Assembly (NCBI GenBank): GCA_036245805.1
Contig: BTRK01000006.1
Coordinates: 9,456,365 to 9,520,364, forward strand
Reading direction: 5' to 3'
From: Pristionchus mayeri
Taxonomy: Eukaryota > Nematoda > Chromadorea > Rhabditida > Neodiplogasteridae
Length of the DNA: 64,000 bases
Part shown: positions 43,993 to 54,249 of the stretch, piece by piece
Layout: each line of letters begins with the position of its first letter
How positions within the stretch are numbered: the first letter of the stretch is position 1
Translations under genes and position numbers: made by a program
The notes under the pieces: generated by a model
What the model saw: only the letters and a program-made list of their open reading frames with translations
The model's database searches: none
Told to the model about the DNA's origin: nothing

Positions 43993-45235
43993 TTGGGGTG
44001 TCCGGAAAGTTCGTATAATGCTTCGGAAAAAAGTCAGTTCGCGATCAAATGCAGTGATTGCGCAATTTGTTTGTCAACAATGTATTGCATCATTCTGACG
44101 TTGAGAAGTGAGAGGATTTAATCAGTCTCCTAGTTGCTACATTGATTCTTGTGATGGACTCCCATCTCTACCTCCGAGCAGTTTTACTTCATTACTACCG
44201 TCTTGGCCGATCCGTGAAGGAGGCCCACTCTGCCCTGGCCCAGTCGGAAGGAGCTGACGCCCCCTCCATACCCTTCTACTATAAGTGGTTCTCCCGCTTC
44301 AAGAAAGGGGAGTTTGGTCTCGATGATCAACCTCGCTCTGGACGCCCTCCCTCCCTCGATCAGCCTCTCGTTCTCCGCACACTGAAGCGCAAGCCCATGG
44401 CCTGTGTGCGTGAGTTGAAGAAGGATACTGGTACTCCCAGATCAACGGTGTCCGATATCCTCCATCGATCTGGGAAGAAGCCGAAACTCCCACAAGTGAT
44501 TCCCCATGACCTCTCCCCCGAATAGCTGAAAAATCGTGTTCAAGTCTGTCGGGAATTACTCCATCGTAGATCCAATCTTCGATGGGTCAATTCCATCATC
44601 GCTACAGATGAGAAATGGATCACGTACGATAACCCTGTGAGGAGACTGCAATGGGTGGATGCAGATGAGAAGCCCACGCCCGTCCCGAAGAAGGAAGAGC
44701 ACGGAAAGAAGGAACTCCTCTGCTTCTTCTTCTAAGTGCTCGGTCCCATCTACTGGGAGATCCTCGCCCCTGGCACCAGCATCAATGCCGACCTCTTCTC
44801 TGAACAACTGGAAGATGTCGCGATCAGAGTCCCTCCCAGACTCCTGAACCAGGGCAAAATTCTTATTCTGATGGACAATGCTCGCCCACGTCGAGCGAAG
44901 ATGACCCAGAAGAAAATGGACGAGCTGAAGATCGAGAGGATTCCCCATCCACCGTATTCCCCGGATCTCTCCCCATGCGACTACCACTGCTTCCGCTCTC
45001 TCTCTGACTTCTGCAAAGGAAAGAAGTTCAAGAATCGAGATGAAGTTGTGAGGGCTTTCGTGAACTGGGCGGTCTCGAAGAAACCCGCATTCTGGAAGAG
45101 AGGAATCGAGACCCTGCCCAATCGCTGGAGGGAGGTAGTGAGAAAGAAGGGGGCATACATTGGTCACTGAGAATTGTAAAGCATTGAATAAAAAATAAAA
45201 ACAAAAAAATTATGCGAACTTTCCGGACACCCCAA
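43993..45235 (+). mobile_element. Mariner transposon, 1243 bp
   Basis: Perfect short inverted ends TTGGGGTGTCCGGAAAGTTCG / mirror with TA on both sides (43991-43992, 45236-45237). The other copy of the segmental duplication has the uninterrupted site (GTGGAAATAGTTGGG, TA at 59427-59428), so this insertion is younger than that duplication. It encodes a D,D34D transposase with two stops. Confidence 0.95.
44154..45170 (+). pseudogene. Mariner transposase, 338 codons, two internal stops
   Basis: One continuous frame from MDSHLYLRAVLLHYYRLG to the TGA at 45168-45170, interrupted only by TAG (44523-44525) and TAA (44733-44735). Features in order: N-terminal helix-turn-helix DNA-binding half; PHDLSPE, the place of the WVPHEL motif; TDEKWI (first Asp); LMDNAR (second Asp); and YSPDLSPCDYHCF (third Asp), with exactly 34 residues between the second and third Asp, the mariner signature. 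Length is normal for the family (about 345). Where this copy has TAA, the 57.4-kb copy has TCA. It acts as a DNA cut-and-paste enzyme; this copy is dead unless read through. Confidence 0.92.
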
Positions 45236-45402
45236 TAGTTGGGATCGGTAGGAAGGCACTATCAAAGAACCGCACTGAGATCACGACTAAGCCCGGAACA
45301 CAAAACCGAGATCTGCCTGGCCATTCTATCTTCCAGGGTACGTTCCAACTTTTCTAATCACGAATATTTATTTCCTCCTACTGTTCTTATCTATGAAATC
45401 AT

Positions 45403-46849
45403 TTCAACCAAACTTATTTTTTCGAGACAAAATTTCGAAATGAGCGATCACTAGGTGCTTCAACGTCACTTGTTTCCTACATCTTTCACTTAACTGTTGA
45501 CTCCGAAAATTTAAAAAAAAAATGTTTATTTTCCATTTCCTAATCTAAGGATTAGAACTCACAAACTTGAGGAAAGAAAGGTATTGCATGGGTCAAATAC
45601 AAAGGGCCATCGTTATCCCCGGCAAAAATACACCAAATATACGAAAGTTGAGAAAGAAGAGGTGCATCATAAATTCGTGAAAAAGAAGACCATCAACGAG
45701 CCTCAGATCGAGATGACAATAATGATCGATTAACTGATTGATTTTGTTGTATTGTAAAATTATATCACAACATCTCAAGTAAGCGTATTAGATGAAATTG
45801 TATTGCAGACTCATCAAATCCACATTATTCATAATCCGAAAATTTAACAACAGCCCTGAACATCCAAGATGCGCATACTCAGCATTTTGAATCATGGGAC
45901 TTCCGTACACTTCTAGATGTAAATATTGTGTGTTTTCACTTGGACCTGATCGCAGAATTGCTCTAAAAGAAAAGCGATTTTGAAGAAATTTCTATGAAAC
46001 GCCTGTCTCACTTATGCCTTCGTTTATTTTCCCCACTACTTCTTTCTTTTCCTCAATCTGACCTCGTACCGTGCATGAAAGCTTGCACATTCTTTTTATG
46101 TAATTATCCTTATTTTATGAGAAATACTGCTGCGTCATTAACTGAACTAGGAAAGACATCGCTCATAATGCGAAAACGAGTGTTTCACAGAACTCTTCCA
46201 TTACCTACTCACTCGTTTTTTCTCTCCGGCATTTCATTTCCGCTAAAAACTCATTCACGAAACGCAAAAGTCATTCCTTTCTTCCTTTATCTTTTTCCTG
46301 CTATTCATCTTACCTCTTCCAAAAAGATCACCAGCAATGGGCTAGAAAAACGAGTAAGATGAGCGGGAACAGAGGAGACACGCACAACCCTAAATATGTG
46401 AACGATTGATTGATGCGAACGATAGAGTGATAACTGAGTTATTGAATATGCGATAAAAAATGTTCGCGTAAATTTATCGCAGTAAAGCTCCCAAGATCGC
46501 ACAAATCAGAAAATAAGGTATTTTTAATAAATACTATCCTGGAGAAATCAACGAAAAACGCAACGCAAAGCAAAATCCTATCCGAACTACTGTGATTCGC
46601 GTAGAGGGGACTGCATCTTCCACGACCTTTTTTTTTATTTTCAAGCAAGCTGCAAGATGACTAAGTAAGCAGAATCGGCCCGCATAAACATAATCGCTGA
46701 AACGCAAGTCTCCCTGCATTCTTCAACGGGTCTCGCACCCTCGTTTCACCCACTGAGACATTGCACGCTACCTATTCTAATTTATTAAATTGTGTATCAT
46801 TTCTATGATAACTTAAACAAAACCATAGGCACTCAATTCATCAAATCAA
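45403..46849. other. Hydrolase-copy debris
   Basis: Minus-strand blocks only: CRKQVTLKHLVIAHFEI (about 45440-45495), a membrane-exon relic near 45650, and VYAGRFCLLSHLAACL after GTTTCAGCGATTAT (46640-46705). The 122-codon plus-strand frame at 45994-46362 has no motif and crosses repeat blocks. Confidence 0.35.
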
Positions 46850-48130
46850 TATTGAGAGACAGTACCCGTCGACTGTGTTTCGGTCTTCACTCTGCGAGTG
46901 GAAAGATAATCCAGACGTCAGCATTCCAATTCATATTTCATCATCGGCATTTGATCAAAATGTCAACGATAAAGTCGTGAACATGCTTAGAACCTAGGAA
47001 CTGAGATTTTTTTAGATTTTCATAATTTCGAATCAACATGACAAATAAACCAAAGAGCCAGTTGATGGCAATAAAGAATCACGCTTGAGGCATCTATCCA
47101 CCTAGAGAGTCTCTAGTAGAGACTCACCGTTCCGACTCATGAAGCTCTGTCGAAATGCATCTGAACAGCAGTAGAGTGTATGAAGTGAGTCCCTCTCGCT
47201 TTTCCTCACTCGTTAGTTGTTCAGCGACCTCAATTAGTATCAAGGCAGCAATCAACACATTTTCCATGACGCTACTGGTCCATTAGATATATTTGATTTT
47301 GTTTTAGCTATGGAACGTCAGTCCGACTGAATTCTGAAGACTATGTTGCTTAAACTTGATTGGTGAAACTCAAAACAAGTATCAATCCTCAATTATTCAT
47401 CACGTATAACCGCATCGGCTTAATATTCCTTTTCCAACCGAATCATTCCCTTCCGCATACCTTGAGTGCTCCGCCCAATTTAACGGGTATGATGTGGTCG
47501 TCATCTGTGTGAAGAATGAGGGTGGGACCCATGATTCTGAAAGAAAGGAATTGATTGATTGTGAAAAACAAGGAAGCGTTACTGATCTCGCTACGTAACC
47601 ACAAACCTATGCCAATGATTAGAAACATTATCTCCGTTTAAAATGACCCATCAACAAAACTAAAGGCGAACATAAGGAGAGCGAAAAAGAATATATCTCG
47701 ACAGTGTCTGCATGACTTACAAAAACCAAATCGCAATTTCACATTACTTCGGACGACATCACAAGGCGATTTAAAGATCCGTCTTTCCTACATTTCATAA
47801 ACAAAACTACCGCAACCAGTAAACGAGGCCCACAGTGTTTGCAACAAAATATGATTACTAAATCGTTATAGCTGTATTCGACAAAACCCACCAAAATTGG
47901 GGATGACGCGCAAAAAAAGCCCTTGGGTAGAGGATGAGCAGCCACTGACGCAGATTGAGAAGAGAAGGAAGAAAGAAGAGGAGGGACCTCTCAGACACAC
48001 ACAACAATGATAAAATTATCGATTGATTATCTAGCATGCAAATATGGATAGTTTTTTTTGGCAATGGAAGAATGTCATGATTAGCACAGGGCAGCGAGCT
48101 GTCGACTAAACCATGAACATGCAACCGAGA
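46850..48130 (-). pseudogene. ABHD12-like hydrolase copy 6, rearranged
   Basis: Minus-strand pieces: CVSERSLLFFLPSLLNL then RQWLLILYPRAFFA (about 47900-48000, membrane exon); CRKDGSLNRLVMSSEVM (47740-47790); the excellent catalytic-Asp exon 47461-47536; a C-terminal-type block near 47350; DSFIAINW (about 47060); and SEDRNTVDGY (about 46860-46895). The order shows at least two partial copies joined together. Confidence 0.45.
47461..47536 (-). pseudogene. Catalytic-Asp exon, 76 nt, best preserved copy
   Basis: Acceptor TTTCTTTCAG and donor GTATGCGG. Frame IMGPTLILHTDDDHIIPV, then KLGGALK. Human ABHD12 has [21 protein letters not shown] at the catalytic Asp; Pro, LIL-H, DD, the later Pro and LG all coincide. 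This is the main reason for the family call. It is unbroken, so it could belong to an active gene whose other exons I have not recognised. Confidence 0.65.
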
Positions 48131-48410
48131 AGCGCCTAGTCAAATTATGGCAATGTGACTCACAAAAATCGCCCAACCCAGATAAAAATAGATAAATTAA
48201 AGTTACCTAGCAACCATCAAAGTATTTGAATTTGCGAGCGTGTTTGGTCACAGCAAAAGGAGTGAGAGATTATGCAAAAATGAGAGAATGGGAGTTATCA
48301 GGCATGCACGCAAATTTAAATAATTTGACAGTTGTTGGTTAACTTTAATGAACACCGTGATATGACCATTGATTTTTCTCATAATAATATTGTACAATCT
48401 TATTCGTCAA

Positions 48411-48528
48411 GGGTCACAAAACACCGTCATAGATATTCCACCGAATACTCGCCACTACACGACTGTATCATATTCTGACAACTTTGATTCGCCTAGAAAG
48501 GGTATCAATACATCGTCAGCGTCTTATT
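48411..48528. repeat. Direct repeat flanking the 48.5-51.6 kb foldback (left)
   Basis: AGGGTCACAAAACACCGTC...ACATCGTCAGCGTCT is found again at 51680-51793 with few changes. Confidence 0.8.
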
Positions 48529-48532
48529 TTTT

Positions 48533-51500
48533 TTACTGACAGCGTAGAAGAAATAGAAACAAAGAAATAAACTCGCTACTACGATAAGTGAATTTCTTAA
48601 TATTATTTATCTTATTCATTTCGGCAAGGGCGGCAATTCAAATAGGGGTTTTGTTACAGTACCTCGAAAACTCGAGTACCTTGAATCAATATTCTGTCCT
48701 ACTACAGTACTCGATCAATACAGTTACCGACTACAGTAACCTACAGTAGGTTGCTTGCTACCGTCCCTGCGGCTATCGCGAACTGACTTATTTTAAAATA
48801 TATAGTGTACGTAATTTCGTCGATAGACTGATTGTTACAGTGTATCTATATACTACAGTAACCCCAAATACAGTACTCCTGCTACCGTACCATGTTGCAA
48901 TACATAGCTACCGTAAGCAAGATTATATTTTGCCAACTGACTTTTTTATCTAAAAATGAAAATACCGTACCCAAATTAAGAAATATTCATTTCTCTTTCT
49001 ATGCAAATCTAGCGCCTAATACAAACAATTTTAAATTGTTATGTATAGATCAAAGACAATACACTTACGATATTGAAACTGGTGTCTCATCACGGCATCT
49101 CGCAGGTTGTCGAAGAATCGAGAGTGAGCGCAGCGTGGCACAGACTCTCGCGTGCTTCCCACACGACAGATACGTCATTCACGATTGCTCATTCAATCGT
49201 AGAAACCCCCGAGTGATAGGGATATGTAAAATAGTAACCTCCTCCCCTCCATTCCTTGATAATCGAAGGATTCGACTTGATTTCCGGCAACAGTCTGCAG
49301 TGTACTACTAGCAGCGTTGGACGATGACAGGATCAGACGAGGATGGCTGCAGCAGTCGAGCGACATGGACGAACTTTCTACAGAGAAGAGGAGATTATCT
49401 ATGTTCTACGTGAACTGTTTTTCGAGATACAAAGAGGGAATTGCATGGCATCATTACGTTATCTGCATTTTTCGAGGTATTTTCGGAAAAAAAACCCTAT
49501 TGGCCATTTCCCGCAGAGTCATTTCAAGTGCAGAAAGGAAAGCGCGAAAAATACTATTCAAGAGAGCGGTAACAATAATGGTTGTTCTAATCAATTATGG
49601 ACAACGATTATCCCTGGCTCGCTACTCATGCCTTCATCCATTCGCCGTAACCCTCAACCACCAGGAATATTCTGACATGAATACACACCTATCAGTGCAT
49701 CATCTGCATACCTATTTACTAAAGAAAACGTGGCAGTGCATTGAATCAGACAAATTGCCTCAAAATCGTATGAAATGCGCGAGTGACGCACTCTCGTCGT
49801 CTGAACTCTCTCGCCATAGCGGTAAACAAAGTGTTTCCCACCCGAGTATCCCTCCGAAAAATGCCCGCCACGGCAGGAAAGTTATCCAAACAGTCAAAAA
49901 AGTTGGGCATCATATCAGGCCTCTCACGAGAGAATCGGGACAACGAGTTGACATTGAAAATGCAAATATTTCATTTTTAGAGTTGTTTAGTACTATTATG
50001 GGGTCTAGAATATTTCCCTAGGCCTGTGTGGTCCCATTGCATCATTATTTTCATTCAGTTCATTGTAGAAAATTCATCGTAGAAAATAATGATGCAATGC
50101 TCATCGTAGAAAATAATGATGCAATGGGACCACACAGGCCTAGGGAAATATTCTAGACCCCATAGTAGTACTAAACAACTCTAAAAATGAAATATTTACA
50201 TTTTCAATGTCAACTCGTTGTCCCGATTCTCTCGTGAGAGGCCTGATATGATGCCCAACTTTTTTGACTGTTTGGATAACTTTCCTGCCGTGGCGGGCAT
50301 TTTTCGGAGGGATACTCGGGTGGGAAACACTTTGTTTACCGCTATGGCGAGAGAGTTCAGACGACGAGAGTGCGTCACTCGCGCATTTCATACGATTTTG
50401 AGGCCATTTGTCTGATTCAATGCACTGCCACGTTTTCTTTAGTAAATAGGTATGCAGATGATGCACTGATAGGTGTGTATTCATGTCAGAATTCACCTGG
50501 TGGTTGAGGGTTACGGCGAATGGATGAAGGCATGAGTAGCGAGCCAGGGATAATCGTTGTCCATAATTGATTAGAACAACCATTATTGTTACCGCTCTCT
50601 TGAATAGGATTTTTCGCGCTTTCCTTTCTGCACTTGAAGTGACTCTGCGGGAAATGGCCAATAAGGTTTTTTTCCGAAAATACCTCGAAAAATGCAGATA
50701 ACGTAATGATGCCATGCAATTCCCTCTTTGTATCTCGAAAAACAGTTCATGTAGAACATAGATAATCTCCTCTTCTCTGTAGCAAGTTCGTCCATGTCGC
50801 TCGACTGCTGCAGCCATCCTCGTCTGATCCTGTCATCGTCCAACGCTGCTAGTAGTGCACTGCAGACTGTTGCCGGAAATCAAGTCGAATCCTTCGATTA
50901 TCAAGGTATGGAGGGGAGGAGGTTACTATTTTACATATCTCTGTCACTCGGGGGTTTCTACGACTGAATGAGCAATCGTGAATGACGTATCTGTCGTGTG
51001 GGAAGCACGCGAGAGTATGTGCCACGCTGCGCTCATTCTCGATTCTTCGACAACCTGCGAGATGCCGTGATGATCCACCAGTTTCAATATCGTCAGTGTA
51101 TTGTCTTTGATCTATGCATAACAATTTAAAATAGTTTGTATTAGGCACTAGATTTGCATAGAAAGAGAAATGAATATTTCTTAATTTGGATACGGTATTT
51201 TCATTTTTAGAAAAAAGTCAGTTGGTGATAATCTGGCTTACGGTAGCTATATATTGCAACATGGTACGGTAGCAGGAGTACTGTATTTGGGGTTACTGTA
51301 GTATATAGAGATACTGTAACAATCAGTTGATCGACGAAATTACGTACACTATATATTTTAAAATAAGTCAGTTCGCGATAGCCGCAGGGACGGTAGCAAG
51401 CAACCTACTGTAGGTTACTGTAGTCGGTAACTGTATTGATTGAGTACTATAGTAGGACAGAATATTGATTCAAGGTACTCGAGTTTTCGAGGTACTGTAA

Positions 51501-51621
51501 CAAAACCCCTATTTGAATTGCCGCCCTTGCCGAAATGAATAAGATAAATAATATTAAGAAATTCACTTATCGTAGTAGTGAGTTTATTTCTTTGTTTCTA
51601 TTTCTTCTACGCTGTCAGTAA
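48533..51621. mobile_element. Foldback element, 3.1 kb
   Basis: Arms of about 1.5 kb from TTACTGACAGCGTAGAAG to its mirror, meeting near 50085. The outer parts contain CTACAGTAAC, TTACTGTAG and GCTACCGTA motifs. Both arms hold a long open frame (225-234 codons) as mirror images. A central module is shared with the foldback at 25732. It lies between 118-bp direct repeats, so a target duplication proper is not clear. Confidence 0.8.
49317..50021 (+). CDS. 234-codon open frame in the left foldback arm, unlikely gene
   Basis: Starts MDDDRIRRGWLQQSSDMDE and runs to a TAG-type end at 50021. The mirror arm keeps 225 codons (50817-50140) with a different start, because a homopolymer length differs and shifts the first third. 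No domain, signal or splice motif recognised. Length in two arms is weak evidence because they are copies of each other. Confidence 0.2.
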   Translation: MDDDRIRRGWLQQSSDMDELSTEKRRLSMFYVNCFSRYKEGIAWHHYVICIFRGIFGKKTLLAISRRVISSAERKARKILFKRAVTIMVVLINYGQRLSLARYSCLHPFAVTLNHQEYSDMNTHLSVHHLHTYLLKKTWQCIESDKLPQNRMKCASDALSSSELSRHSGKQSVSHPSIPPKNARHGRKVIQTVKKVGHHIRPLTRESGQRVDIENANISFLELFSTIMGSRIFP

Positions 51622-51679
51622 TCGAGAACTCTAACGAAGATCTCTAGAGATCTCTCACAAGAAATTGCAAAAAAATGTA

Positions 51680-51793
51680 GGGTCACAAAACACCGTCATA
51701 GATATTCCACCGAATACTCGCCACTACACGAGTGCACCATATTCTGACAACTTTGATTCGCCTAGAAAGGGTATAAATACATCGTCAGCGTCT
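51680..51793. repeat. Direct repeat flanking the foldback (right)
   Basis: See 48411-48528; here the copy continues into TAATAGTTAG rather than into the foldback arm. Confidence 0.8.
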
Positions 51794-52236
51794 AATAGTT
51801 AGATAGATCATGAATGCTTCTACTGCATATCGTACAGATCACTCGAACGGCAGTGATTTCACGGTGAATCGTTTTGATAATAAAAACTATTTATTTCCCG
51901 CTTCATAAGCCCTATTTTTAATATAAGATTAATAAAGTAATAGAACTAACAAAAATAACTAACAAACATAACGAAGGAGAAGTGCTGCACCAGTCCGGGG
52001 ATGAAATGGATCAGCAATGGACCACAGACGAAGATCGATACGAGGGGAAGAGGAGAGACCCCTCAGACACGCACAACCCTGACCAAAGTATCGATTATCG
52101 ACCATTGAATAGAATTTGTTTGTGCACAGAATGCCGACCCAATTAGCACACGACAGCGAGCTAACGACTAAACCATGATCGTGCAACCGAAATGGGCCTG
52201 GTCAAGCGATCACATAGCGACGGAATCGTATTTTAG
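51794..52236 (-). pseudogene. Hydrolase-copy fragments
   Basis: Minus-strand GLSSSPRIDLRLWSIADP then FHPRTGAA (about 51985-52070) is a mutated membrane exon; an upstream block reads MHDHGLVVSSLSCAN. A trace of the CRKEV block is near 51820. Confidence 0.35.
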
Positions 52237-52497
52237 AAATTTTCCGGTTTTGCACCCGGCTATGCTGTATCTCTGCTTCCAGATGAGCTAGAGAGATGGA
52301 AATGGGCTCAAAATGTGCGGAAAATCAATATCAATAACTTTCCTATCTTGAGCAAGACGAATGGACAACTGAAAAATTTTGTAATTGAAAAACTATTGTT
52401 TTGCCAAGAAATAAAAATAGTGCATCCATCAACCGGTAGAGCGATACAGATTTTTAATGCAGAATATCAACGAATAAGTGTTCATCTACCACTATGA
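52237..52497 (+). pseudogene. Unrecognised 86-codon terminal exon or ORF remnant
   Basis: A TCGTATTTTAG acceptor is followed by an unbroken frame KFSGFAPGYAVSLLPDEL...HPSTGRAIQIFNAEY...HLPL and TGA (52495-52497). Composition looks like real protein (no low complexity, hydrophobic/charged alternation) and the acceptor is a good nematode type. No family recognised. Two shorter frames follow out of register (to 52676 and 52789), suggesting a decayed longer ORF. Confidence 0.35.
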
Positions 52498-53301
52498 GGT
52501 TTTATATTATAAAAACATTTTGGAGCATGTACTTTTCTACTTCTAGAAAATCGATTTTTTTTAAAATTACGAATCATGGTCATCACTGCCAAAATCTTGA
52601 AAGTCGGTGTACTTTGTTCGAGTCAATCTCCTCAAAAGGAAGCTATGCCCTGACTCGGCCAAGCCACCAAGTGTAAGAGTAGCTTGTGTAGTTAACCACA
52701 CCAAATCTGAGCTTCTATGTATACTGGAAACATGGCTTCGACGGAAATGTCAATGTCGATGTCCTAATCTCGGTATCTGGGTTTACTAAATTGTATTATT
52801 AAAACTAATCATTACATGTTCACAAAAAATATGTTTGAGCTATTCGTGGAGGAAACTTAACGTGTTAATGTATTTTAGATTGAAATGCATGCGGCTACGG
52901 CTGTGCGGTAAAGGCAACTGATTCTGACCAAGCCCCTTTTGACGCGAGATCAAAAATGACCTGTGTTTCTGGAACCCCATTTGTGATAATTCCAATTTCA
53001 ATATTGCATTATGATCCCTGCTCATCACTCTTTCCAAATATACCGAGATATGTGCTCTATCTCAGTTGTCCATAGAATGCAGAACCCAAAATTATGAAGT
53101 TCAGTTTTCAACTGCAGCAACTTTGACTTTAAAATGTGACCACAAAATCGAATGTTTTGGTTACTACTAATGTGTGATAGAAAGAGTATGCAAGCACTCA
53201 ACAAATATAGGTAACACTATTAATTGATTTTGAAAATAAAGGACAGGGTATGGCAGCGACGAAAATTTGAAAATCGTGCAAAACTTTTGTTACAACCTGA
53301 T
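52498..53301. other. Decayed ORF tail, then unassigned sequence
   Basis: 52607-52789 has a frame with VRVACVVNHTKSELLC and a Cys-rich end (RRKCQCRCPNLG). Beyond 52800 nothing is supported. Confidence 0.25.
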
Positions 53302-53754
53302 ATTTATCGTCCGCCACAAGGGCTCTTCATCAATTGCAGAATGTGAATTTATAGAAAATATAGAAATGATATGGTCAGGGGAGAATGTTGTATCAAACCA
53401 CTTCGAAGAAAAGTTCACGAACTTTTCAACGAGCTAGATGAAAAAGGTCGATGAAAATCTGCGAGAAAAGTCAGAGAAAGGCGAGAGAGCGTGCATTTCT
53501 GAGAGAGGGAAAAGGAAGCTGTGATTGTGTACTTACTGTTCCCTCTCTCCGAAATGCACGCTCTCTCGCCTTTCTCTGACTTTTCTCGCAGATTTTCCTC
53601 GACCTTTTTCATCGAGCTCGTTGAAAAGTTCGTGAACTTTCCTTCGAAGTGGTTTGATTAAAACGTTCTCCCTTGCCCATATCATTTCTACATTTTCTAT
53701 AAATTCTCGAAAACTCTGCAATTGATGAAGAGCCCTTGTGGCGGACGATAAATG
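53302..53754. mobile_element. Small foldback, 453 bp
   Basis: ATTTATCGTCCGCCACAAGG and its mirror bound arms of about 200 bases containing AAGTTCACGAACTTTTC and GAAATGCACGCTCTCTCGCC. Point differences and small indels between the arms indicate some age. No target duplication recognised. Confidence 0.75.
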
Positions 53755-54044
53755 AAATAAAAAAATAAAACTAAATAAAGCTCAATATTTTAAAGATAAA
53801 AAGTTTTTACGCACCTCAGAAGTTCGCGAACTTTTTACGCAACTTTTCTCGCACATTTCTGACAGATTAAACAGGTAGATGGTTTACCTGGCGGATACAT
53901 GCACCAGGTTGACTCCTTCCTTGCGATCATCAGCACTTTGCAATAGTGTTGGGCTTCTGATTTTCTAAAATTATAAACTCTAAACTATTCTCAAATCTTA
54001 TGCAAATTATCGCCTGTTCTCAACTTGATCTTTGATTTTCTGCA
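53755..54044. other. Spacer with one plus-strand hydrolase-type block
   Basis: GGCGGATACATGCACCAGG (about 53900) is a plus-strand version of the block at 23609-23649 (GGYMHQVDSFLAII). Otherwise no feature. Confidence 0.3.
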
Positions 54045-54124
54045 GAATACTGTGAATGGGAAGGAAATTATGATGTCAGGCCGATTCTTCGACTCGCAGG
54101 ATCAAGAGCGAATCACCGTCCATT
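54045..54124 (+). CDS. Candidate 80-nt exon of unknown gene
   Basis: Strong acceptor (TTTGATTTTCTGCAG) and donor (GTATGTCG). The best frame reads NTVNGKEIMMSGRFF, then DSQDQERITVH; one alternative frame (YCEWEGNYDVRPIL...) is also open. After an 88-nt intron ending CATTATTCAG a terminal exon starting at about 54213 would end in both frames: directly after Trp-Lys-Leu, or as EIIISGVDGTL-stop (54246-54248). Family unknown; not seen in any other repeat of the window. Confidence 0.4.
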
Positions 54125-54249
54125 GGTATGTCGATAGTTGTTATTGAATATTTATTGGATTATTTATCTCTGTCTTTCGTTTCATTTATATCGGAATGAT
54201 ACATTATTCAGGAAATTATAATTAGCGGTGTGGATGGAACGCTTTAGTA

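Larger units (their letters stand above)
39146..45402. repeat. Segmental duplication, copy 1
   Basis: Collinear with 56432-59593: 39146-39379 with 56432-56665; 40685-41450 with 56665-57383; 42123-42950 with 58062-58890; 43468-43992 with 58891-59428; 45236-45402 with 59427-59593. Differences are insertions in this copy (a foldback, a mariner) and deletions in the other. Confidence 0.85.

Noticed and set aside
44299..45167. Minus-strand frames of up to 203 codons over the mariner
   Set aside because: Shadows of the GC-rich transposase coding sequence; the plus strand has the D,D34D motifs.
45994..46362. 122-codon plus-strand frame
   Set aside because: Pyrimidine-rich, motif-free and crossing a dispersed block; no splice support.
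53886..53918. Apparent 33-nt exon (VDGLPGGYMHQ) with AG/GT borders
   Set aside because: The sequence is a plus-strand version of a dispersed hydrolase-copy block (23609-23649), so the borders are coincidental or inherited.
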